Below the pieces are notes generated by a model. That model did no database searches, was not told the DNA's origin, and was given only the letters and a program-made list of their open reading frames with translations. From contig JBEELK010000321.1 in assembly GCA_041168165.1 (NCBI GenBank), positions 1 to 9,323 of the forward strand: a stretch of DNA of 9,323 bases, in the 5' to 3' direction. Position numbers and translations under genes: made by a program. Shown here piece after piece: positions 1 to 6,476 of the stretch (the stretch's first letter is position 1; each line of letters opens with the position of its first letter). The DNA comes from SXPK01 sp041168165. Its GTDB lineage: Bacteria; Planctomycetota; UBA1135; UBA2386.

Positions 1-294
1 CGAGACGACCGTGTGGATGCCCAGGGCCTCGAGCGTCGCGAAGCCCTCGTCGCCCTCGGGCACGGCCCCGGTCCAGACCCCGTCGGCGTAGGCGACGATG
101 TTGTGCAGGCCGGGCAGGTCCGTGGGCTTGGGGTCGGCGACGGTCGGCAGCGCGATCGGCGCGCCGTGAGTATCTGCGGGGGCTTGGCGTCGCTCGTTCT
201 TGCCTACAGGGCTCGAGCAGCCGGCAGCGAACGCGGCGAGGAGCGCCAGGGCGACGCGGGTGAGCGGGGCGAACGCGAGGGGTTGCATGCGCAT
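1..294 (-). CDS. Putative lipoprotein with phosphatase-like (DSP/PTP superfamily) N-terminal segment, partial
   Basis: The reading frame runs from an ATG at 294 to the window edge, giving 98 residues with the C-terminus missing. The N-terminus has a basic start, a hydrophobic stretch (residues about 9-24) and a lipobox-like AAGC ending at Cys26, so it is probably an exported lipoprotein; Ala at -3 is less usual than Leu. After a Pro/Ala-rich linker (about 29-62) comes a segment containing HNIVAYADGVWTGAVPEGDE and then GFATLEALGIHTVVS. This matches the usual opening of bacterial DSP-like phosphatases, roughly N-x-V-x-x-G-(V/L)-x-(R/T)-(G/S)-x-x-P followed by a 'LGIKTVV(D/N)L' strand. The catalytic HCxxGxxR loop would lie beyond the edge, so activity cannot be judged. 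A second ATG at 288 is also possible. It follows the response-regulator gene by 82 bases in the same direction and may be co-transcribed or controlled by it. Confidence 0.68.
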   Translation of the reverse strand, partial: MRMQPLAFAPLTRVALALLAAFAAGCSSPVGKNERRQAPADTHGAPIALPTVADPKPTDLPGLHNIVAYADGVWTGAVPEGDEGFATLEALGIHTVVS

Positions 295-308
295 GGCGCG
301 CGCCTAGG

Positions 309-325
309 CAACGGGCGTGCCGTTG
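309..325. repeat. Short inverted repeat in the 82-base gap before the phosphatase-like lipoprotein gene
   Basis: CAACGG at 309-314 and CCGTTG at 320-325 are perfect inverted repeats with a 5-base spacer. They lie 15 bases upstream of the lipoprotein start on the minus strand. A second 5-bp repeat, GCGCC/GGCGC (348-352 and 357-361), follows the response-regulator stop. No run of T follows either repeat, so a standard intrinsic terminator is not supported. They could be weak hairpins or a small operator, and chance is plausible at this GC content. Confidence 0.3.
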
Positions 326-376
326 TCAGCGCGAACTGGGGAACGCGGCGCCTACCGGCGCGGCGGGCGGAGCATG

Positions 377-1834
377 CTAGCCACCGGCCCCTGGTTCGCG
401 ATCGTCCGCGCCCCAGAGTCCGCGCGCCGCGTCCGGCTCAATCGAGAGCTCCTTCATGCGGCGGTGCAGGTGTCCGCGCGAGATCCCGGCGAGGCGCGCG
501 GCCTCGGTCACCGAGCCGCCCGACCGGACGAGCAGCGCGCTGAAGTAGGCGTGGTCGAACCGCCGTCGCGCGGATTCGTAGTCGCCGGACTCGTCGCCGC
601 CGCCCTGGCCGCGGACCTCGGCCGGGAGGTCGCCTAGGCCCAGGCTGTCGCGGTCGCCGGCGAGCACGCACATGCGCTCGGTCAGGTTCTCCAGTTCGCG
701 CACGTTGCCGGGCCAGTCATAAAGCGACAGCGCCGCCAGCGCGTCTGCGGTGACCGTGGTGGGGCCGCGCCGCGACTTGCCGTGCAGCGCAGCGACCTTG
801 CCGAGCACGAGCATCGCGATGTCCTCGCGGCGCTGGCGCAGGGATGGCGCGCGCAACGTGACGACCTGGAGCCGCCACAGCAGCTCGTGCCGGAACAGGC
901 CCTGTTGCGCCATCGCGGCGAGGTCGCGGTTGGTGGCCGCAATAAAGCGCGCGTCGCAGCGACGCGGCGCCGAAGCGCCGACGGGCAGATACTCGCGGTC
1001 TTGCAGCAGGCGCTCGAGCTTCGCCTGCGCGGCGAGGCTGAGTTCGCCGATCTCGTCCAAGAACAGCGTGCCGCCGTCGCTGCGTTCGCACAGGCCGACC
1101 TTCTGCTGCAAGGCACCCGTGAACGCGCCTTGCTCGTGGCCGAACAGCGTCGACTCGAACAGCGGCTCAGGGATCGCAGCGCAGTTCGCGGTGACGAACG
1201 GGCCGTCCTTGCGCGGCGACGATGCGTGCAGCGCGCGCGCGAGCACGCTCTTGCCCGTTCCCGACTCGCCGAGGATGAGCACGGTTGCGTCGCTCTTGCC
1301 GAGCAACAGAAGCTCGGCCTCGACGGCGCGCATGGCGGGGCTGTTGGCGACCAGCGGTTGCGAGGACGGCGCATCGAGCCGCCGCTGCAGCGACGCGTGG
1401 TCGAGCAGCGCGTCGCGCACCGCGAACGCGCGCGACAAGCGCAGATGGAGTTCGTCGAGCTCGAACGGCTTCTGCAGGAAGTCCGCGGCGCCGAGCTTCA
1501 TCGCCTCGACTGCGTGGCTCACGTTGCCGTGCGCGGTCATCAACACGACGACCGCGGCGGGATCCTGCGCCCGCACACGCGCGAGAACGGCGAGCCCATC
1601 GAGGCCGGGCATGCGCAGGTCGAGCGCGATCGCGTCAAAGCGCCGACGCAGGACGCTCGCGATCGCGGCCTCGCCGTCGGACGCGGTCTCCACGTCGTAG
1701 GACAGGCGCTTCAAGCCGCGCGACAAGAAGTGTCGCATCGACTCTTCGTCATCGACGATCAGCACGGAGCGCTTTTGCTCGCTGGCTTCGTGGGCCGAGG
1801 CGTCGCTCTTCGTCTCGTCGAGGTGCTCCGACAT
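377..1834 (-). CDS. NtrC-family sigma-54-dependent response regulator
   Basis: A 485-residue protein with the three-domain layout of NtrC-type activators. The receiver domain (about 22-137) has acidic pair D28/D29, phosphoacceptor D72 in LDLRMPGLDG, T100 and K122. The AAA+ domain (about 160-395) has Walker A GESGTGKS (189-196), the sigma-54-contacting GAFTGA loop (236-241), Walker B GGTLFLDE (254-261), sensor I ATNRD (300-304), candidate arginine fingers R315/R321 and WPGNVREL (374-381). A Fis-type helix-turn-helix lies at about 440-463 (GSVTEAARLAGISRGHLHRR). All key residues are present, so it should be activated by phosphorylation and remodel RNA polymerase-sigma54 using ATP. The kinase gene lies 123 bases upstream and is the obvious partner. 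A strong palindrome in that gap is a candidate binding site. The ATG at 1834 has no clear ribosome-binding site; the linker before the first receiver strand is a normal length. Confidence 0.96.
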   Translation of the reverse strand: MSEHLDETKSDASAHEASEQKRSVLIVDDEESMRHFLSRGLKRLSYDVETASDGEAAIASVLRRRFDAIALDLRMPGLDGLAVLARVRAQDPAAVVVLMTAHGNVSHAVEAMKLGAADFLQKPFELDELHLRLSRAFAVRDALLDHASLQRRLDAPSSQPLVANSPAMRAVEAELLLLGKSDATVLILGESGTGKSVLARALHASSPRKDGPFVTANCAAIPEPLFESTLFGHEQGAFTGALQQKVGLCERSDGGTLFLDEIGELSLAAQAKLERLLQDREYLPVGASAPRRCDARFIAATNRDLAAMAQQGLFRHELLWRLQVVTLRAPSLRQRREDIAMLVLGKVAALHGKSRRGPTTVTADALAALSLYDWPGNVRELENLTERMCVLAGDRDSLGLGDLPAEVRGQGGGDESGDYESARRRFDHAYFSALLVRSGGSVTEAARLAGISRGHLHRRMKELSIEPDAARGLWGADDREPGAGG

Positions 1835-1928
1835 GCGCGCACAACCTACCCAGCGAGGCGCGCGCGATCAGGCCGCATTCGCGCGAGCTTTGGGCGGGGC
1901 GGAGGGCTGCGTTCCGGTTTGGTGCCCA

Positions 1929-1950
1929 GGTGTCGCATGGATGCGACACC
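1929..1950. promoter_or_regulatory. 22-base near-perfect palindrome, candidate operator/enhancer of the response regulator
   Basis: Arms GGTGTCGCAT (1929-1938) and ATGCGACACC (1941-1950) are exact inverted repeats separated by GG. The site starts 7 bases past the histidine-kinase stop codon and ends 95 bases before the response-regulator start, reading along the minus strand. Fis-type HTH dimers of NtrC-family activators bind inverted repeats of this size upstream of their targets, so autoregulation is a reasonable inference. The very short spacer and lack of a following T-run argue against an intrinsic terminator, although a hairpin could form. No convincing sigma-54 -24/-12 element was found between it and the start codon. 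Confidence 0.6.
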
Positions 1951-1957
1951 ATCCGCG

Positions 1958-3328
1958 TCAGCGCGCGAGCGGGATCCGCAGCGAGAACGTTGAGCCGCGG
2001 CCCAAGTCGCTTTCGGCGGACAGGGATCCGCCATGTGCCTCGGCGATGCCAAACGAGACGGATAGGCCGAGGCCCGTGCCCCGCTGGCTGGGGTCGGGCG
2101 CATCGGCCTTGGTCGTGAAGAACGGATCGAACACGCGCGGCAGGTCGGCCGCGGCGATGCCGCTGCCCGTGTCGGCGACGCGGATGCAGACGAACGCGCC
2201 GTCGACTTCGCCGTGCACCGTGACGCGCCCGCCGGATGACGTCGCTTGCAGCGCGTTCGTGACGAGGTTGACGAGCACTTGGTGGAGTTCGCCTTCGTCC
2301 GCGATCGCGGGCAATGGGCCTGCGATTGTGACCGTGAGCGCTACTCCGCGGCGCCGCGCCTCGGGCTGCAGCAACAGGACGGCATCGTTGGCGAGGCGGT
2401 CGAGGTCGACACGCGCGCGCGCGCCCTGGCCCTGCTTCGCAAAGCGCTTCAGCTGATCGACGATCGCGGTCGCGCGGTCGGCCGCGCGCAGGATCACATC
2501 GAGCGTCTCCTTGCTGTCGTCGTCCTTCGCGTCGTTGCGCGCTTCCTTCGCGCAGCCGCGGATACCGCCGATCAAGTTGTGGAACTCGTGCGCGAGCCCG
2601 CTCGCGAGCGTGCCGATCGCCGCCATCTTGGCCGCGTGCGTGAGCTCTTTGGTCTTCTGCGCGACTTGCTGTTCCAGGCCTTGGTGAAACGCGTCGACAT
2701 CGGCGCGCGACCGCCGCAGCTGGTCCGTCATCGCGGCGAAGTCCGCTGCCAGCTCGCCGATCTCGTCGTTGCGCGAGCTTGCGGCGCGAGCTTCCAGGTC
2801 ACCTTCGGCGACGCGACGCGTCGCCAGTTGCAGTGCGCGAACGGGTTCGACCACGAGCCGATGAAGCCCGAGCGCGAGCACGATCGCCGCGCATGCGAGC
2901 CAGAGCGCGAGCAGCTCCATGTGCACCGCGCGCAGGTCGCGTTCGAAGGTGCGCAGCAGTTGCTCTTGCTCGTAGCGAAGGTCATCGAGCGCTTCTTCGA
3001 GTTCGCGGTTGGCTCGTTCGCGCGCGAGCGCTGCACGCTGCGCGATCGCCGCATCGCGCGCGGTTTCCGGAAGGCGCGCCAGTTCGATCGACCACGCGCG
3101 GTGTTGCTCCGCCTGCCTCGTCGCGATCTCGCGCATCGCTGTCGCGCCGTGTTCGACGAGAACGGCGCTGCGGTCGCGGAACGCCGCGTTCGTGCGCGGC
3201 TCAACGACGAACAGCAGCGCGAGAGCCAGCAACGCGCAGAGCGCCGCGACCGCTGCCAGCAGCTTGTGCAGCAGACGGAATCGCGCGCGTTGCGCGTTCC
3301 TGCCCGTGCGGTCGGTCGTCGTGGTCAT
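1958..3328 (-). CDS. Membrane-bound sensor histidine kinase with HAMP domain
   Basis: A 456-residue transmembrane kinase starting at MTTTTDRTGRN. The frame stays open upstream but overlaps the preceding gene and looks non-coding, so ATG 3328 is preferred. TM1 spans about 23-42 and TM2 about 139-157. The roughly 95-residue external segment between them is charged, helical and coiled-coil-like (about 96-137), with no recognisable ligand-binding fold. A HAMP domain (about 157-210, with the VEPVRAL start and DEIGEL) leads by a coiled coil to the dimerisation helix with HEFHN, phosphoacceptor H247. The ATPase domain has the N box around N354/N358, G1 DTGSGI (386-391), F box DPFFTTK (401-407) and G2 GTGLGLSV (417-424). 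The H box has His where Asn is commoner (HEFHN versus HEFNN). It should autophosphorylate and pass phosphate to the response regulator encoded next. The short sensor region suggests it senses membrane state or a partner protein; this is inference. Confidence 0.94.
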   Translation of the reverse strand: MTTTTDRTGRNAQRARFRLLHKLLAAVAALCALLALALLFVVEPRTNAAFRDRSAVLVEHGATAMREIATRQAEQHRAWSIELARLPETARDAAIAQRAALARERANRELEEALDDLRYEQEQLLRTFERDLRAVHMELLALWLACAAIVLALGLHRLVVEPVRALQLATRRVAEGDLEARAASSRNDEIGELAADFAAMTDQLRRSRADVDAFHQGLEQQVAQKTKELTHAAKMAAIGTLASGLAHEFHNLIGGIRGCAKEARNDAKDDDSKETLDVILRAADRATAIVDQLKRFAKQGQGARARVDLDRLANDAVLLLQPEARRRGVALTVTIAGPLPAIADEGELHQVLVNLVTNALQATSSGGRVTVHGEVDGAFVCIRVADTGSGIAAADLPRVFDPFFTTKADAPDPSQRGTGLGLSVSFGIAEAHGGSLSAESDLGRGSTFSLRIPLAR

Positions 3329-3366
3329 GCCGGCGCACAGGCTAGCCCGCGCGCAGGTCCCGTGCC

Positions 3367-4293
3367 TCAGCGTTGCGGGGACGCGGCGTCGCTTCGATCC
3401 GCGGGCGCGCTGTCGGCGTCGCGGAGGCTTCGGCTCGCCACGCGCGCGATGCGACGCGTTCCGAAGAACCCGCCCGTGCGCAACGAGTCGAGGTCGGCGC
3501 CGATGTATTGGAACAACGCGCCGTGCAGGAACATCGAGAACAGCAGGTTGGGGCAGAGGTAGATCATGCGTCCCATCGCGAGCGCGTAGGCAGCCATGCC
3601 GAGCGCATAGAGGGCGACCCTGCCGCCGCCGAGTCGGGCGCCGAGCGCGGCCGCGGCGACACTGAGACCGACGATCCATGCAGGCCAGAGGTGCATCGAC
3701 GCGCCGCCGCTGAACGCGAGGCCGATCGCGGTCAGCAGCACGTTGGCGCAGCCGATCCACGCGCCGATGATCATCGCGCGACGCATCGCGGCGCGGCGCT
3801 GTTCACCGATGCACGTGAAGCGATCCTTGTTCGCGTGCCATCCCTCGCGCAAACGTTGCTGCTCTTCCTCCGGCAGCGCCTGGAACCACGGCAGGCCTTC
3901 GCGTGCGTCGCGATCGTCGAAGCGCAATTCCGAGGTGCGGTCGACACATGCATCGGGCGATGGCGGAAGCCTTGTCGGCGCCGGTGGAGCTTCGACGAGG
4001 GGCTCCTGGTTCTTTCGCGATGCGCGACGGAACGCCTGCGCGACCGGGTCTCGCGTCGTCGGATGTTGCTGCAGTCGTTCGCGCAACGCCGTGAACGCTG
4101 CTTCCGCGAGCGGGTCGAAACCTCCGGTGCGTTCTGTCCCCGTTGCGGCAGCCTTGTTGGCGGGGCGCACCGCCGGCTTCGGCATCGCGACCTGTCGCGC
4201 CGATTCGCGCATGGCGGCCTTGGCCTCTTGCGTCGTGACCGTCTCCGCAGGCAGCGGAGCCCAATCGTCGTCTTGTTCGGTCGAGTGCGTCAC
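3367..4293 (-). CDS. Hypothetical multi-pass membrane protein with long disordered N-terminus
   Basis: A 308-residue protein of unrecognised family. Residues 1 to about 125 are rich in Ala, Pro, Glu and Arg and look disordered. A charged helical segment follows (about 133-172, with LPWFQALPEEEQQRLREGW and a Cys at 161). Four hydrophobic segments then lie at about 173-194, 203-219, 226-243 and 246-264, before a polar, basic C-terminal tail. The layout suggests an inner-membrane protein with a large cytoplasmic N-terminal region. The start is a GTG at 4293; the only upstream in-frame alternative is CTG, because the stop of the outer-membrane-protein gene lies in the same frame at 4387-4389. The next in-frame ATG is codon 28. 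It sits 38 bases before the kinase gene, so it may be a membrane partner of the kinase, but nothing in its sequence shows this. A strong inverted repeat lies just upstream of its start. Confidence 0.8.
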   Translation of the reverse strand: MTHSTEQDDDWAPLPAETVTTQEAKAAMRESARQVAMPKPAVRPANKAAATGTERTGGFDPLAEAAFTALRERLQQHPTTRDPVAQAFRRASRKNQEPLVEAPPAPTRLPPSPDACVDRTSELRFDDRDAREGLPWFQALPEEEQQRLREGWHANKDRFTCIGEQRRAAMRRAMIIGAWIGCANVLLTAIGLAFSGGASMHLWPAWIVGLSVAAAALGARLGGGRVALYALGMAAYALAMGRMIYLCPNLLFSMFLHGALFQYIGADLDSLRTGGFFGTRRIARVASRSLRDADSAPADRSDAASPQR

Positions 4294-4305
4294 CCGGCCG
4301 TTATC

Positions 4306-4354
4306 GGCATCGGCGCAGTTCGCGTCGCGTTCGCGCTCGCGATGCGCCGATGCC
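4306..4354. repeat. Perfect 12-bp inverted repeat in the leader of the unknown membrane-protein gene
   Basis: GGCATCGGCGCA (4306-4317) and TGCGCCGATGCC (4343-4354) are exact reverse complements with a 25-base, TCGCG-rich spacer. On the minus-strand transcript the hairpin lies between the stop of the outer-membrane-protein gene (33 bases away) and the GTG start at 4293 (12 bases away). No T-run follows, so it is not a classic intrinsic terminator. It could attenuate transcription between the two genes, stabilise the upstream message, or mask the ribosome-binding region. Which of these applies cannot be told from sequence alone. Confidence 0.55.
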
Positions 4355-4386
4355 AGCGATCGATGGCTCGCGCTGCGGCTCTTGAG

Positions 4387-5127
4387 TCAGAACTTGACGC
4401 CGAACGTGACGACGAGCCCGGAGAAGGTCGTGTCCGCTTCGCGGATCGTGAAGCCCGCCGTCTCGTCGCTCTCGCTGTAGTTCACTTGGCGATTGAGATA
4501 GCCGACGTCGAACCAGACCTTCGTGAACGCAAAGCGCGTCGCGATGCCGACGTCGTACTGCGTCATCGTTGTGTCCCAGTCTTCGGTTTCCGGATCGGTG
4601 GTGACCGTCGTGACGCCGACGCCGAGGCCGAGGCGGCACGGCAGCGACCAGCGGAAGCCGTCATTCTCGATCAACTCGATGTCGGGCCCGAACTCCAAGC
4701 GCGGACCGAAGGACGACCAGTTCAGCTCGTCGCTCGTCGCGTTCTCCTTCAGCGTGTAGCCGCGGAAGAACAAGCCAAAGCGCAGCGGCAACTCCTGCGG
4801 TTGCTCCCCGAAGCCCACGGTGCCGTGGAAGAACAGCTCGCCGTCGCCTGCTTCGCTGGCGTCTGCGCCAGGGACGTCCGTGAACAGGTCGTCATCGCTC
4901 GCGGAGCCTTCGAGGCGCAGGCCGCCGCCGACGCGCTCGGTGAACATCACTTCGCCGCCGAGGGCGAAGTAGCCAGCATCCGTCTTGTCGTCGAGATCGG
5001 TGCCGTTGGTCTCGTGCTTCATCGAGCCGCCGCCGAAGGCAACGAACGCATTCGCGCCGTGCGTCTCCGTCGCGCAGGAGCAGGCCAGCAGGAGGGGGAT
5101 GGACAGGGTGGGGAGGATCTTCCGCAT
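4387..5127 (-). CDS. Probable small outer-membrane beta-barrel protein with signal peptide
   Basis: A 246-residue exported protein starting at MRKILPTLSIPLLLACSC; further upstream in the frame the sequence is Arg/Ser-rich and overlaps the preceding gene, so ATG 5127 is chosen. The signal sequence offers a lipobox LLAC (Cys16) and also a signal-peptidase-I site after SCA (residue 19). The mature part is rich in Gly, acidic and aromatic residues. Amphipathic strands with alternating hydrophobic residues appear, for example around 52-72, 98-124, 140-172, 190-216 and 235-246. The chain ends in VTFGVKF, and a terminal Phe is the typical signal recognised by the BAM complex. The length suits an 8-stranded barrel of OmpA/OmpW-like size, but I cannot assign a family. 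Two acidic loops (about 76-97 and 178-186) could be surface-exposed. It lies in line with the GIDE-LemA gene 52 bases upstream. Confidence 0.78.
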   Translation of the reverse strand: MRKILPTLSIPLLLACSCATETHGANAFVAFGGGSMKHETNGTDLDDKTDAGYFALGGEVMFTERVGGGLRLEGSASDDDLFTDVPGADASEAGDGELFFHGTVGFGEQPQELPLRFGLFFRGYTLKENATSDELNWSSFGPRLEFGPDIELIENDGFRWSLPCRLGLGVGVTTVTTDPETEDWDTTMTQYDVGIATRFAFTKVWFDVGYLNRQVNYSESDETAGFTIREADTTFSGLVVTFGVKF

Positions 5128-5179
5128 GCGGGGAGAATGCCCGGACGATCGCAGCGAAGGCAAGCTCGCGCCGTGCGGA

Positions 5180-6433
5180 TCAGAATCCGAGTCTTGCGGG
5201 GAGCCGTTCTTCGCACTCGGCTGCGAACAGCGGCGCCTCCTTGCATCCCGCCGTACGCGCGACGATGCCCGACGGGAACTTCGCGATGCGGTCGTTCCAC
5301 TCCGTGACGATGTCGCCATAGAAGGTCCGCGCATGCGCGATCTTCTCCTCGATCGCCCACAGCCTGTCGTGGAGATCGCGGTAGAGCTGCGACGCGAGCA
5401 ACTCGGGGTGGCGTTCGTGCAACGTCAACGTGGCGCGCACGGCATCCAGCGCGATCGGCTCACCGCGCACCGCATCGTCGATGTCTTTGCCCTTGCCCGC
5501 GCGGATCGCGGCCAGGCTCTGCATCAAGGACGACTCATGGGATGCGAATTGGCGCACGACCTCGACGAGGTTGGGCACAAGATCCGCGCGGAACGCGATC
5601 TCGACGGCGATCTGTTGGCGCGCTGCGGTGACTTGGTGCTTGATGCGGATGAATCGGTTGTGGGTGAGCAGCCACCATTGCGGCAGCCACACGAGCAATC
5701 CGAAGGACGATGCGATCGCCCAGTCTTGGGCGGTGTCGGCGCCACGCAGCAATCCGGCGGCGACGCCCACGCCGACGAACGGAAACAGCAACGCGGCGAA
5801 GAACAGCCAAGCCTCGCTCTTCTGCGACGACTGCACGCGCTCTTGTGGCGATTGTCGCGTGACGAGCAGCGGCACTTCGCGCAACGGCCCGAACGTGCCG
5901 TCCTCGCGCTTCACTCCAAGCGTGCTCACCGTGGCATCGATCGGCAGCAGCGACGCGGAGTGCCGCAGCTTCGGCGTCTCGTAGTCGTGGCCGCGACTCT
6001 CCATCGCCTCGTTGTCCCCTTCGGTCAGCGCCACGCGGATCGTGTTGCCATCGTCGAGGTCGAAGTCCTGTTGATCCGAATCCGAATGCACGGTGTCCCA
6101 CGTCGTGTAGGTCTCTGTGCGCGTCTTGCCTTTGCTCTCGGTGACGGTGCGTGTCTTCGTCACTTCCTTCTCGATGCAGTACGAGTAGGCGACGCAGGGC
6201 TCCTCGAACCACGGGCACGTCAGCGGGTCCTTGGCCTTCACCGTGCCGGTCAGCCACGCGTCGTCGTGCGTTGCGAGTGCGCGAATCGGCAAGCGCGGCG
6301 CGCGCGCGAGCACGAACGTCGCGTGGTCCCTTCGCCGCAGCCACGTCGCAAACCCGAAGCCGAGCAGCAGTCCTGCTGCTGCAACTCCTGCGGCTGCCGC
6401 TGCTGCTTCTTCGACGGTCAACGCTTCGATCAC
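5180..6433 (-). CDS. GIDE/BAM-like domain fused to LemA domain, integral membrane protein
   Basis: A 417-residue protein from GTG 6433. An in-frame TTG at 6469 would add 12 residues; GTG is preferred because it puts the first membrane helix near the N-terminus. TM1 is at about 10-32, preceded by an Ala-rich stretch. Residues about 52-195 resemble the GIDE/BAM domain found beside membranes in MULAN-type proteins: GTVKAKDPLTCPW, then CVAYSYCIEKE, and later FDLDDGNTIRVAL. There is no RING finger, so a ubiquitin-ligase name carried over from that family would mislead. TM2 (about 207-229) and TM3 (about 238-256) follow. The C-terminal part (about 257-395) is LemA-like: THNRFIRIKHQVTAARQQI, RADLVPNLVEVVRQFASHE, then HARTFYGDIVTEWNDRIAKFPS. 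LemA is a helical envelope protein of poorly known function; the pairing suggests an envelope scaffold or stress role. Neighbours are the substrate-binding lipoprotein (43 bases upstream) and the barrel gene downstream. Confidence 0.88.
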   Translation of the reverse strand: MIEALTVEEAAAAAAGVAAAGLLLGFGFATWLRRRDHATFVLARAPRLPIRALATHDDAWLTGTVKAKDPLTCPWFEEPCVAYSYCIEKEVTKTRTVTESKGKTRTETYTTWDTVHSDSDQQDFDLDDGNTIRVALTEGDNEAMESRGHDYETPKLRHSASLLPIDATVSTLGVKREDGTFGPLREVPLLVTRQSPQERVQSSQKSEAWLFFAALLFPFVGVGVAAGLLRGADTAQDWAIASSFGLLVWLPQWWLLTHNRFIRIKHQVTAARQQIAVEIAFRADLVPNLVEVVRQFASHESSLMQSLAAIRAGKGKDIDDAVRGEPIALDAVRATLTLHERHPELLASQLYRDLHDRLWAIEEKIAHARTFYGDIVTEWNDRIAKFPSGIVARTAGCKEAPLFAAECEERLPARLGF

Positions 6434-6476
6434 GCGGCGGATTCGAGCCGCGCCGCGGTGCAGCGGCAAGCGCGCG

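Noticed and set aside
1837..1850. GG-N10-GC match to a sigma-54 -24/-12 promoter just before the response-regulator start
   Set aside because: It fits only the invariant GG and GC, lacks the rest of the consensus, and would start transcription inside the coding region.
782..1993. Plus-strand open frame of 403 codons opposite the response regulator
   Set aside because: The minus strand encodes a complete NtrC-type protein with all motifs; the opposite frame has shadow composition.
3329..3760. N-terminal extension of the histidine-kinase frame by 144 codons
   Set aside because: It overlaps the upstream gene almost entirely in another frame, is Arg-rich, and carries no domain. Starting at 3328 leaves a normal N-terminus just before TM1.
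3373..5307. Long plus-strand open frame of 644 codons
   Set aside because: It is antisense to the unknown membrane-protein and beta-barrel genes, is dominated by Arg, Ala and Glu, and has no domain or signal-peptide features. The minus-strand frames there show membrane helices, a signal peptide and a barrel-type C-terminus.
6371..6415. CTG/GCA-type trinucleotide-rich stretch
   Set aside because: It is an imperfect run encoding the Ala-rich N-terminal helix region of the GIDE-LemA protein, which codon usage explains; it is not a clean tandem repeat.
5180..6433. E3 ubiquitin ligase annotation suggested by the GIDE-like domain
   Set aside because: There is no RING finger or other ligase motif; only the membrane-adjacent domain is shared.
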